In this document: piece by piece, positions 11,001 to 23,000 of the stretch
How positions within the stretch are numbered: the stretch's first letter is position 1
How the letters are laid out: the number at the start of each line of letters is the position of its first letter
From: Telopea speciosissima
Taxonomy: Eukaryota; Streptophyta; Magnoliopsida; Proteales; Proteaceae
NCBI RefSeq assembly: GCF_018873765.1
Contig: NC_057923.1
Location: forward strand, 9,932,413 to 9,996,412
Direction: 5' to 3'
Length of the DNA: 64,000 nt
Program-made: the position numbers and the translations under genes
The notes under the pieces: generated by a model
The model's input: the letters and a program-made list of their open reading frames with translations, nothing else
The model's database searches: none
Told to the model about the DNA's origin: nothing

Positions 11001-14000
11001 GATAGCACTCCTTATTAACTGAATCTCCCCCTTTGTAGTTGAGTTGGTAATTCACCTCAATAAGAGAATCAACTGGTTTACAGCCAAGCATACCTGTCTC
11101 ACAAAGAACATATAGGACATACTTTCTTTGGGAAATGAAAATACCCTTGTCAGATTGGGCAACCTCAATCCCTAGGAATTATTTGAGGGGTCCTAAGTCC
11201 TTAGTTTCAAACTCCGTAGCCAACTGAGTCTTCAACATAGGAATTTCAGTATCATCTATGTTGACGATAAGCGCAGTAAGCTTCCCTTGTGCTTGACAAA
11301 CAAGGTGTGATTAGCATTACTTTGCTTGTATCCAAACTTGTGCATAGCCTTTTGAAATCTGTTGAACCAAGCCTGAGGTGATTGCTTTAGGCCATATAGG
11401 AATTTTCGTAACCGACACACTTACCAGTTGTAAATGATGATGTAAAGCTAGGAGGAATATCCATGTAAACCTCCTCTTCCAGAGGACCATTACAAAAAAA
11501 CATTTTTGACGTTCAACTGTTGGAGATTCCATCCAAGGTTTGCAACACAGGAGAGCAATGCACGGACAGAGTTCATTTTGGCAATAGGAGTAAAAGTGTC
11601 CTAATAATCAATGCCATAGGTCTGAGTAAAACCCTTGGCAAATTGCCTGACCTTGTATCTCTTAATGGTTCCATTTGCCTTCTGTTATACAATGAACAGC
11701 CATTTACATCTTACAAATTTCTTCCTTTTAGGTCACGGAACAAGATCCCAAGTATGATTCTTCTTCAAGGCCCGTATTTCCTCTACCATAGCATCCTTCA
11801 TTTAGGATCTGTGACAGCTTCTTTCCAACCCTGCGGGATAGACATAGAGGACAAAGAAGAATCAAATGCATGGTAGGACAAAAAGATAATGATTCATACG
11901 AGACAAAGTTAGAGATAGGATGTTGGGTGCAAGTTCTAACTCCCTTCCTAGTAGCAATATGAAGATTACCATCAGCAATAGGAAGATCATCGTCAACAAT
12001 AAGAGGATCATCATAAGGGGAAAGATTACTTGGCGGTAGACCTGGATCAGGGAGTGTAGGTAGACATAGCGGGCTAGTGGTGGGTTGTGTCACCTTTCGC
12101 CGAGAGTAAGTTAGAAGGTTACCCTTGTCAGATCTCTCTAGCTCCTCTTGAAGGGAAGACTGGTAGTAAGGCTCAACTTCATAGAACGCAACATCCTTAG
12201 TGATGAACAATCGATGGGAAGGGGGGGGGGTGATAACACTTGTAACCTTTCTGGGAGGATGAATACCCAAGGAAGATGCATCGAAGAGCTCTTGGATCCA
12301 ATTTGGAACGAGTGGGAGGAGAGTTATGGCCAAAGCAGACATAGCCGAAAACCCTGGGAGGGAGATGAGAGGCTATAGTAGGGTCTGGAAGGAGACTGAC
12401 AGGGTTTTTTAAGTCCTGAGCGATAGAAGGGACTCGATTGATGAGAAAGGCCGTAGTAACAATTGCATCGCCCTGGTAGCATTGAGGAACATGCGTGGTA
12501 AGCATTAAGGAATGGGTGACTTCAAGGTGTCTATTTTTCCGTTTGGGGATACCATTCTACTCAGGGGTACGGACACGAGTTTTGAGACAAGATACTGTGT
12601 TCGTCTAGATAATGGAGAAATTGGTCTTCAATGTACTCAGTCTCATTATCGCTCCGCAAAACCCAAACTTGGGCATTGAATTGTGTCCAAATCATGGTGT
12701 GAAAAGATCGGAAATAGGAAAAGGCTTTAAATTTGGTCCGAAGAAGATAGACCCAAGTCAGACCATAGTTTTCACGGCGTCACGGCGATCCAAGTCGGTG
12801 GAGGGGTGTCACGTCGATATATCGACATGTCGCCCACCATGGTGTTGCCATGGTGAGCATGTCGACCATGTTTTATTTTTTATTTTCTCTATTTTTAATG
12901 TCATTTAGTATGCTATAGTATATATCCTATAACATAAAAAATCAGCATGAAAGTGTACCACTAATATACTATGGTTTAATTCATGAAAGTGTAATATCCA
13001 TTAGTGTACATGAAAGTATGAAAACATAGATTAGCCTATCAAATAACTATGTATGTGTGCCTGTGTGCCTGTGTGCAAGGTAAGAAGAAGAAAAAATATA
13101 AAAAAACACCATCTCTGTGACTGTGCAAGCCTGCAACTGCAAGGCAAGAAGAAGGGGAAAATAAAAAACTGAGAGAACTACTGGCTGTAATAAATCCCTC
13201 CAACCCCCCATTCTGTCTCTCGACTCTCTCCCTGTCTCCGTGTGTGTAATTGTGTATGTGTGGCTGTGTGCAGGGCAAGAAGAAGATAAAAAAAAACACC
13301 TTCTCTTTCTATGTGCAAGCCTCGCAATCGCAAGGCAAGAAGAAGAAACAAAAACCGAGAGGTCTATGATTGTGTGCAAGCTCGCAATCGCAAGGCAAGA
13401 AGAAAAAAAAAAAAAAAAACGAGAGGTCTGCGATCGTAAGCAAGCTCGCAATCGCAAGGCAAGAAAAAGAAAAATGGAAAAAAAAAAAAAAACTGAGAGG
13501 TCTCACACGTGTGCAAACCGCAATTGCAAGGCAAGAAGAACAAGAAGAAGAAGTTAAGAAGAAGAAGAAGAACGACGGAGAAAGTTGGAAGTGAAGAAGG
13601 CGAAGAAGTGAGAAGATCAAGAAGAAGAAGAAGAAGAATAAGAAGAAGAAGAAGAAGGATCGAGTCGCACTCATGGAGGCTCGGGAGGAGATTGGAGAAG
13701 AAGAAGAAGAACCAAATAAATAAAAAATAAAAATTACTTACCTGGAGGTTGCCCGAGGGGTTCGAACTTGCCGAGAGTTGCAAACATGCAGCTTCAGTTC
13801 TTCTTCTTCTTCTCACCTCTTCATCTTCTTGACTCCTTCAGTCTCCAGACGTCTCACGAAGTCTCTCTTCTGTCTTGACAAACTTTGCGATTTCTAAAAT
13901 CCCCAAATTTCAATTCCAATTAGGGATTTAGGGAATACTACTAAAGTGTACTGTTTAATCTTTAATGGTTTTAATTTTTAATGTTAATGTGACCAACACA

Positions 14001-17000
14001 AATGAAGGAAAAAGCATTTTAAGAATTTAAATGGTTTAAAAAAAAAAAATTTTAAACCCAAGTTTTTTACACTTATATCGACCGATATGCCCATATATCG
14101 TGATATGGCATCCATGGCGACGCCATGTACGCCATATCGGGCGATATTTATACATTTGCCATGTCGAAGGTCGATATGCCAGTTTCTCCAACGCCAGGAC
14201 GCCATGGCGGGGCCATGGCGACGTCATGACAACTATGAGTTAGACAGGTACAATTGTCAATAAAAGTAATGAACCATTGAAACCCACCCTGAGCAATGAT
14301 CTGGTAGGATCCCACAAGTCAGAGTGAATAATAGAACAAGGAATATTATTTTTATTGTCACTTGGAAAATAGGACTGAGTATGCTTAGCGAGTTATAGAT
14401 GTTGCAAGCAAACTTGTCCAGAGTACAATGTTTTATTAAAGACGAAAATAAATAACCCAAGACACGAAAAGAAGGATGACTAAGATGTCGATGCCACTGA
14501 TGTAATTGGGTAAGGGCACTGTCAACACGAAGGGTGTGGGCCGTAAGCATAGTTCGAGAACTCGCGAGATCTCGCCGAGTTTCTTGGTTTTTGGAAAAGC
14601 CGAGACGAGACTGCCTACGAGTCTCAAAAGTGCAATATCTTGGCGAGATCTCGGATCTCAGTTGGATCTCGGTTTCGACCCATTATTTTAACCCACCTAC
14701 CACTTAAATACCTTACCTAATTGGACAATACTCAACATATCTCGGCGAGATCTCGGATCTCGGGTTGACCCAAAGTTGAGGCTTCGAGTTGAAAAAAAAA
14801 AAATGCACCAACTCGGCGAGATCTTGACTCGTCTCGGTTTTTCCAAGAGTCGAGTTGGTACCGAGACTCAAGTTTTAGTACCTTGGCCGTTAGTCCGTAA
14901 TCGGAGGAGGTATACCAGAGAGAGCCGGGTCCAACTAATATAGCCCATCATGCATCCTACCATATCCAATCGTTTCTCCTATTGCCAGATCCTGAAAAAC
15001 ACAATGAATAGTGTAGCCAGATCTTGAAAAACACAATGAGTAGAGTAAAAGTGAACATAATAATTAAGGTTGACAATGAGACGATAAATGGAAAGTAAAT
15101 TTGCACAAAGATTAGGAATATGCATAATAGAAGATAAAGACATGGTAGGTTAGCATGAAACCGAACCTTTACTAGAAATAGTATATAATACCCATTAGCA
15201 ACTCGGACTTGTCCTTTCTCAAACAACGGAGATAGGTACGAAAAACATGTCTAAGCAGTTGGTCATATGGTTAGAGGCACCAGAATCGAGGAGCCAGTAA
15301 GGACTAAGCGGAGAAAAAACATGAAATATAACTGAGTGGGCAAGGTTGGAGGCAGGTTTAGTAGAAGAAGCCGTGGTAGAGGATGCAGTACCAAGTTGAG
15401 TCGGCAGACGTTGGAGAGCAACCATTTGGTCCGAGGAAAATGGGGAAGTTGTAGTAGAGGCAAAACGATCAGTGGTGGCTTCTGATAGATGAGCCTGAGG
15501 GCGAGGGGACCCTTGTTTCCCACCACGCCTTCCCTTAGGGCGACCATGAAGCTTCCAACAAGTCTCTCTAGTATGGCGAAGGCGACCACAATAATCACAC
15601 TTAACTAGTTCTTTTGCAGTAGTGGCCTAGTGTCCAAAGAAGGAAGAGGTTGTTGTGTAGAACAAGTGTTGAATGAGTGGGGGGGGGGGGGCAGAGGGCA
15701 TCATAACAGACCTGCGCTGTTCCTCATGCTATACCAATTTTAAGCCTAGAGTAGTGTGGGAAAAGTATCTCCCAAGGACCTATACTCTGATCTGGTCATA
15801 CTCCGGATTCAATCTCGTGAGAAAATCTTACACCCATTCCATCTCACGCTCCTTCTGGAAGGGACTAGCATCAACGGTACAAGCCATGGGAATAGGTTGA
15901 TAAAAGTTCAACTGTTGCCAATGGGTGTATTGTAAGCAAGGAGGGAGACCTCCTTCTGGGTGGTCTCACGGATCTGACGACGAAGTTTATATATTTGAGC
16001 ATAATTATTTGGTTGTGCACAAGTTTGTTTGACAACATTCCATAGTTCCTTGGCAGAGTTCAAAAGAACAAAACTGGGGCTGATTGTATGCTCCGTAGAG
16101 TTCAACAAGGACATAATGAGAGCATCATTAGTCAACCAAATGCTGGCTGCAATGGGCTCAATAGGCTTAGGGGTGTCACCATTTAAATACCCCCAAAAAT
16201 TATGCCATTGAATAATGAGAAGGCATGCACTAGACTAGGTGAGATAATTAGTCCCATTGAGCTTTGTAGGGCCTATCTGGAGAGAAGGGTTATGGCCATG
16301 GGAACCAAGAGTCCAAGACGACCCACCACATTACCCTCTATTCCTCCAGTGGAGGTTGCACTACTTTTTGTCATAGAGATAAGTAATATCAACAATTCAA
16401 GGGGGGAAGAAACACTCACTGATAGAGGAGCATGCGTGGAGAGTATAATAATGTGCCTGGAAGACCTGGCAAATGTAGCAGAGAGCCTAGAATGCCCCGG
16501 TGAAGTTGGCAGAGAGCCTAGAAGACTCGACGATGGTGGCAGATGGCATGGGAGTCCTTGCGCAAGACAGAGACGTGCTTGGGAGGCCCTAGCGATGGCG
16601 GTAGGGGCCTTGGAGGGCCCTATGAGAGACAGCGAGGGGCCTAGGCGGCCCTGTTGGAGGCGACAGGGGCCCTGGAAAGCCCGACATAGTGCAGCGGGGC
16701 CTATGAGGGCTTGTTGAAGGCAACCAGGCCCTACGTGAAGGCGGCAGGGGCCTGGAGGCCCTTTTCAAAGGTGGAGAGCGGCTGGGAGGCCCTGTGCGAT
16801 GGCGGAGGGGTCCTAGAGGCCATGCATGAAGATAGAGAGGGGCTTGGGGGTCCTACGCGACGGCGGAAAGGGGCCTAGAGGCCCTACGGAGGTAGAAGTG
16901 AGCCTGGGAGGCTCAACGCAGGTAGGGGAGGGCTGAGAAGCCCCAAGCTGGCAGCGGTTGTGCTGGGAACCCTAGCAAGGGTTCCAGTGGTAATCGGAGG

Positions 17001-20000
17001 TGGGCTTGAAGCCCTAGTGAGAGAAAGGAGAGGGCCGGAGGTCCTGGTGGTTAGTGATAGCGGGTGGTGATGCCATTGCGGGTTAGTAGGTCAGTGGAGG
17101 CGGCACGTTTTAGTTGGCCATGCTTAGTATTGGGAGGCCGAAGGCTGAGCTCTCCTTAGCGAGAAAGAAAAAAAATACCCGAAAGTATTTGGGCTCTGAC
17201 ACCAAGTTGAGCAGAAGAAGAAGAAATGTTGAGAAGAATTGTCTGGCTTGTCCAGAATGACAAAGGCATTGTTTATTTATAGATGTGATTACAAGATAAA
17301 TAAGGTATGAAAGATAAGGTCTGACTCACATTCCTTATCTAACATACAGATATGATGAACCTGCACATCCTTAACATTAACAGTTTAGGATTACACTTCT
17401 TGGCAATTTTACCAACAACAAAACATATAAATGATTGCAAAATAAGTAAATGTTAGTGCCGCATGGAGTCTTGTGCATTCTGGTTCCGAGTTGTTTATAT
17501 GTTGATGGATCAATATTGCTACCTCCTGAAACTGCCATTTGGTTGCTTTTGACCCTTTGATTGGTCCCTTTTATGAATAGAACTATGTAGTTGCTTTTGA
17601 TCTCTGGATGGTCTAATTCAATGAAACTGAACACTGGCATGTTACAATTTCATTAGTTTGTTGATAAATTTTAGAGCTACTATCGTTCCTTTATCATTTG
17701 AACTGGTTTATTTATGGTTGACTTTATATTGACTTTTGTGTAGGGCGAGGAACCACATACTGTCGGCAGCCTTTTGCATTCACTGGGTCTGGGGAAATAT
17801 GCTATCCTCTTTCAGGCTGAGGAAGTAAGTGTCATGCAGTTTACCTTTCTGAGATATTTCTGACCTGATATCTCTGGAGACAAGTTTGTTATTGCTTGTT
17901 TAGCAAGGAGGGCCTGAGGTCATCCTTATTCGTTGAGAACCATAAACATCAAAATATTTTCTGCTCAAGGATAGGAAAGTGAACAACCTCATATGGGAGT
18001 AGCCCAACTTGTTTGGGCCTGAAAAGGCTTAATGTTGAGTGCCCAATTGGTTGTATGGGTTATGGGGCTAAGTAATCTTCTGTTTTAATGGTAAATGGGC
18101 CAATAATTTAAGCCCATATTGTGGGTTAGTGAATCTGTGCGTGATTTGGTGCATCTTAGTTTCTATTTTGGGCTTTTAGAAGATTTGGTATATATGTAGT
18201 TTCTGTTTTTCAGTCAAGTAGTTTCTAGTACACTTATATTTTTCTGTTTTGTTAGTCATCTAGTGTAGGGAATTTTGGAAAAGTTCTAGAATATCGTCGT
18301 CATTAGAAATAGAAATTTAGGAAGTCAATTATTCAATAAATGTAGGGCTATATGAACTGTATAACATACTGGGTTTTGAGTAATGAATTGAATCTGTTGT
18401 TCTTAGTGTGGATTCAATGAGTATTAGAGGTGGATTCCTCTAGAATTGGGGTGGATTCCTCAAGCTCTAAGGGTGGATTCCCTGCGCACTACAGGTGGAT
18501 TCCTGTATTCCAGTCTTCTAAACCTTTTTCTCCTGTTTCAGTTCTGTTCCGAAGTTTATCAGGTCAGTTTTGCTAACCTTTTGCAACCCAGCGGATGCTC
18601 TATTTCTGGTGTCCTACAACTTCTTATATCATCCTCTGTTATGTTCTGTTTGCGATGAAGCTTCTTCCATTATTCCCAGTTAAACCATACCCATATTTCC
18701 TGTTTCCAGATCTCCAAACATACCCACATGGCTTACATCCCCTGTTCTGGCTGCAACCTTGTTCTCAGTCCCACTGCACTCTGCGATATCCTCAGGCTTC
18801 CTTCAGATTTCAGCTTGATGCAGGTGCACTACCTTGGACCGATCCAAACCCATTTGGGTATCCAGACTGAGATGAACCGGGTCCAATTTGAGTCTTTGGC
18901 TCCTAGGATATTTTAGGATTTAAGATTTTTATTTATTTCTATTTTGGGATTAACATGCAATCTCTTATTTTGATAGGTTAAGTAGGAGATAGCTACAAGG
19001 ATTTATTTTCCTAATTATATTGAGTTTCCAAATTAGAGTAGGTTTCCTTTTTATGTTGGGTTTCTTTTTTGTTTGAGTACACGGAACTGTGCAATTAGAA
19101 CTCAGATTTGAAGAATGAATAGTGAAGTGTTTGAGAGTGCCTGCGTGGCTTCGGTGTTTGTGTGATCCTTCTATTCCCCCCCCCAACACCTTTCTTCTCA
19201 TGCGGTTTTCCCTCCCCCTACAGGGTCTCTTCTCTGAAATCTTCCCTTCTCCTAACCGGCCCTCCACCAATTTGGTATCAGAGCCGAAGATCCCCATCTC
19301 CCTCCTTGTCAGTCTCTCTCATCTCATTCTTCTTCTTCCTTATCCTCCCTTTCCTGTTACTGTTCTGCGGATACCAGCCAAAAAAAAAAAAAAAGATTTC
19401 TGTGTATCACCCTCCATCTCCCCACTCCTCTCCTTCGAATCCACTGAAATCCCAACCTTCCCGACACCCCAATTTCCCTTTCCCTTCTTCCCCGCTGTGA
19501 TAGAGAATCCAAAAAAAAAAAAAAACCCCACTGTCGATTCCCAGCGACAACCTCCATCCATCCCTTTTTATTCTTCCCCTTGCCTCAATCTAACCCCCCC
19601 TCTCGCCCAAGGTTCCACCAGCATACAAAAAAAAGAGAGTGAAGAAGAGAAGAGAGCGAGAGACAGCATTAAAAAAACGAGAAAAAAAGAGAAATTTGCA
19701 TACCTGGTTCGAAGTCCTCCCTCCAGATTAGTCGGCTTCCCCGCATCGCAGTCTCCTTGGTGCAATCATAGACCAAAATCCAATTGGAAGTCGAACTTCC
19801 CAGCCTGCTTCGACTCGAATTCCTTACTCCGAGATTTCCGCTATATTCTCCGCAGATGTCACATGAGGAAGAACTCTGTGAACCCAAAACCCTGCTGGTT
19901 TTCCAAGTCGACTATGGTCCCCACCCATCCCACCCACGATTTCAGTTTATTTCTTATTTTGATTTCTTTAGTTTCCTAAAATACCCTTGACTTCCTTTCT

Positions 20001-23000
20001 TATCTCTTTTTCTCCTGTATTTTTGAATTGTTCCAAGTATCTCCCTACCCATTAATTCTTATTACATATCCTCTCTTTGGTTTCCTTAGTAATCCTTTAA
20101 GATTCCAATAAATTACAATTCTGTCATCCTCTTATAAATCCCCATTGATTTACTGTTTTGCCACTAACTCCTTGATTTGAGTATTCTTCATGGGTTAGTT
20201 GATGGCTTTTGTTCCAAGCCAACAGAGGCAACACCAGTGATACAGCCTCAACCAAAACAGCAAATAGTGGCAACAGAAGGCAAAAAGATCGTGGAACAGG
20301 TAAAGACGGAAGCCAGTGTTGTGAAAGCTATTCCCCATCATGAGTTTGTTCTCCCCCATGATTTTCTAGATATGGATGCAACCCCAAAGCTTCATATTTT
20401 GGATTTTCTTCAAGTTGCAGACAAGGAGCCGATAGCCCCCATTTGAGTGCTTTTATTTCTATGGTTGCACAAAACTCGTGGTCGAGTTTTTCTCAACTCC
20501 GAGGGAATTGATGCAGGTGCACTACCTTGGACCGATCCAAACCCATTTGGGTATCCAGACTGAGATGAACCGGGTCCAATTTTAGTCTTTGACTCCTAGG
20601 ATATTTTAGGATTTAAGATTTTTATTTATTTCTATTTTGGGATTAACATGCAATCTCTTATTTTGATAGCTTAAGTAGGAGATAGCTACTAGGATTTATT
20701 TTCCTAATTATATTGAGTTTCCAAATTAGAGTAGGTTTCCTTTATATGTTGGGTTTCTTTTTTGTTTAAGTACATGTAACCGTGCAATTAGAACTCAGAT
20801 TTGAAGAATGAAACAGTGAAGTGTTTGAGAGTGTCTGCGTGGCTTCAGTGTTTGTGTGATCCTTCTCTCCCCCAAAAAAAAAAAAAAAAAAAAACCTTTT
20901 TTCTCATGCGATGTTCCCTCCTCCTACAAGGTTTCTTCTCTGAAATCTTCCCTTCTCCTAACTGGCCCTCCACCACATCTTCTGTTTGGCCCCATCAGTA
21001 CCATCCTTTGACCAGAGTTTCATCCCCTGCAGAGACCTGGTTTGTGAGTAATCAAATGTCTCCCAACCAAACTCCACTCTGCGAATATCCTCAGGCTTCC
21101 TTCAGACTTCAGCTTCTGTTTGGCCCCATCAGTACCATCCTTTGACCAGAGTTTCATCCCCTGCAGAGACCTGGCTTGTGAGTAATCAAATGTCTCCCAA
21201 CCAAACTCTATTCTGCCCTAATTTTTCCTTAGGCATTGAGCCCTAATTTCTGTAATCGGAGTTATGGTTTCCTACGTGCCACCACATGTATTATGTAATA
21301 GACCAAGGAGGGTCCACAGAACTGATTAAAGCCCTATTTGGGAGACTTTCATTTTTGTAATAAAACATATATTAGATGTTTCACTTTTGAGACTTGTTAC
21401 TTTTATATTTAATTCGATTCATCTAATAATGCTTATTAACTTATATTTTAGTGGTGAAATTAACTAGTTGATGCATGTCGCATCCTGTGGAAGAATAATT
21501 TTCGGATTTGGGTTTGGTTCAGCTTTTTGGATCAAGTTGAACCCACGGTTCAACAAGTTAGGCCCAAATTTAAGTCTCCAATGGGTTATTTGGGTAATGA
21601 GCAAAGTAATTTTGAGTTTTCTATTGTAACAGTCCAATTTTATAAGCCCAAATATTAGGGATTTAAAGCCTATATGGGATTAAGTAGTTCGTTTCTTTTT
21701 TATGGTAGTTTTTAAGTTGTAATGGTAGTTACTTCTAGGCTAAGTTAGTAGTGCTACTTATTTGTTTCCTTTTTCTTAGACTTTCCAATCCTTGAGTGTT
21801 ACCATATTGTAAAGGATCTCTTTCTATTTAGAAGAGTTTCCTATTATTTTTGATGTAGCCATCAAGTACAATAAGTAGGGGGGGTGGCATGCTGCCCACA
21901 GATTTTGGCTATTGTTCAATTGAATCTTTCTCTTTGATGGTGATGCTGAGAGTAGCTCTTGAGGTGAAACAGGTGCAACCCAAGGTGGTGAATCCTTGGA
22001 TTGGGAGGGTATTGAAACCCACCGCAGGCCATAGATGGTGAAGCCTTGATCATATCCCCTTCTTCCCTTCTTCTAGTTCATCTTCATTGTTCTGCAGAAA
22101 TTCCAGCAACCATATACTGTCAACCGTGACTTGATTTCATCTTTCTATTCTGTCCATTCTGTGCAACAGAACTTTAGACTTGCATTCCTCTCTAACCCAT
22201 GGTCAGATGATCTTCAATTTTTAGTTTGTTGTTCTACTCCTTCCCCTCTACATTCGATCCAAGTTTAGTGTATATCCAACCAGGCATTTGAAGAGAGGAA
22301 AGCACCAATCAAAGAACAGGAACTTGAAGTTAAGGTTAATGTTGAAGAGATTTGAGCAACTGGTGATGACTAGGTTGAAACAGTGGACGGTGAGATCGTG
22401 ATTAAGGAACTTGGCAATAGAGTTGAAGTGGAGGTTAACGAAGGCATTCCGAAGTCATCGATGGATGCACCGTTCAAAGCTGAGATTGATACGGAGATGG
22501 AGAATGTTAAGTTGAACTGGCACACCAAATTGATTGGGTTATTTTACTAAAACAGAAAGAAGTTAAACCTACCCACAAGGAGGATAGACTATAGAATAAG
22601 ACCATAATGCAACTAACAGTAACGCAGCTCAGTTGGTAAGGACCAACACCTCACAATTAGGAGGTCATGAGTTCAACTCCCCTTGGGGCGTACCCATCCC
22701 CCAGAAGAAAAAAAAACAATAGCCAAAATCAATGGGCAGCATTCCCCCTCCCTCTCTCTTTATTTATTGGGCTTTATAGCTACATCAAAAAATAGGAAAC
22801 TCTTCTAAATAGAAAGAGATCCTTTACAATATGGCAGCTCTCAAGAATTGGAAAGTCCAAGAAAAAGGAAACAACTAAGTAGCAATACTAACTTAGCCTA
22901 GAAGTAACTACCATTACAACTTAAAAACTATTATAAAATAGAAACTAACTACTTAATCCCGTATAGACCTTAAATCCCTAATATTTGGGTCTTATAGAAT

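Larger units (their letters stand above)
10125..17382 (-). mobile_element. Full-length, inactive Ty1/Copia retrotransposon in antisense
   Basis: The LTRs are 10125-10299 and 17205-17382, about 175 bp each. The target duplication is GTTTA (10120-10124 and 17383-17387). On the - strand the primer-binding site TGGTGTCAGAGCCC (17204-17191) abuts the 5' LTR and resembles the initiator-methionine tRNA site. A polypurine tract TTGAGGGGGAG (10310-10300) abuts the 3' LTR. Between them, in Copia order, are gag, protease, integrase, reverse transcriptase and RNase H, all interrupted by stops and frameshifts. Two hAT-like elements are nested inside (12764-14237 and 14548-14885). The insertion sits wholly within intron 4 of the SAM gene, in opposite orientation. 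Confidence 0.9.

Noticed and set aside
13039-13816. Several ORFs on both strands up to 150 codons
   Set aside because: They are artefacts of the GAA/AAG repeats and the minisatellite inside the hAT-like element; poly-Phe/Leu or poly-Lys translations.
16202-16717. A 171-codon + strand ORF
   Set aside because: It lies antisense to Copia gag and in the GC-rich repeat; composition is repeat-driven.
19122-19979. A 285-codon + strand ORF
   Set aside because: It spans the end of an LTR and the pyrimidine-rich leader of the small LTR element; Pro/Ser-rich with no domain, and includes the primer-binding site.
22617-22700. tRNA gene candidate from A and B boxes
   Set aside because: No cloverleaf acceptor stem could be formed, a body and A-rich tail follow, and copies recur; a SINE fits better.
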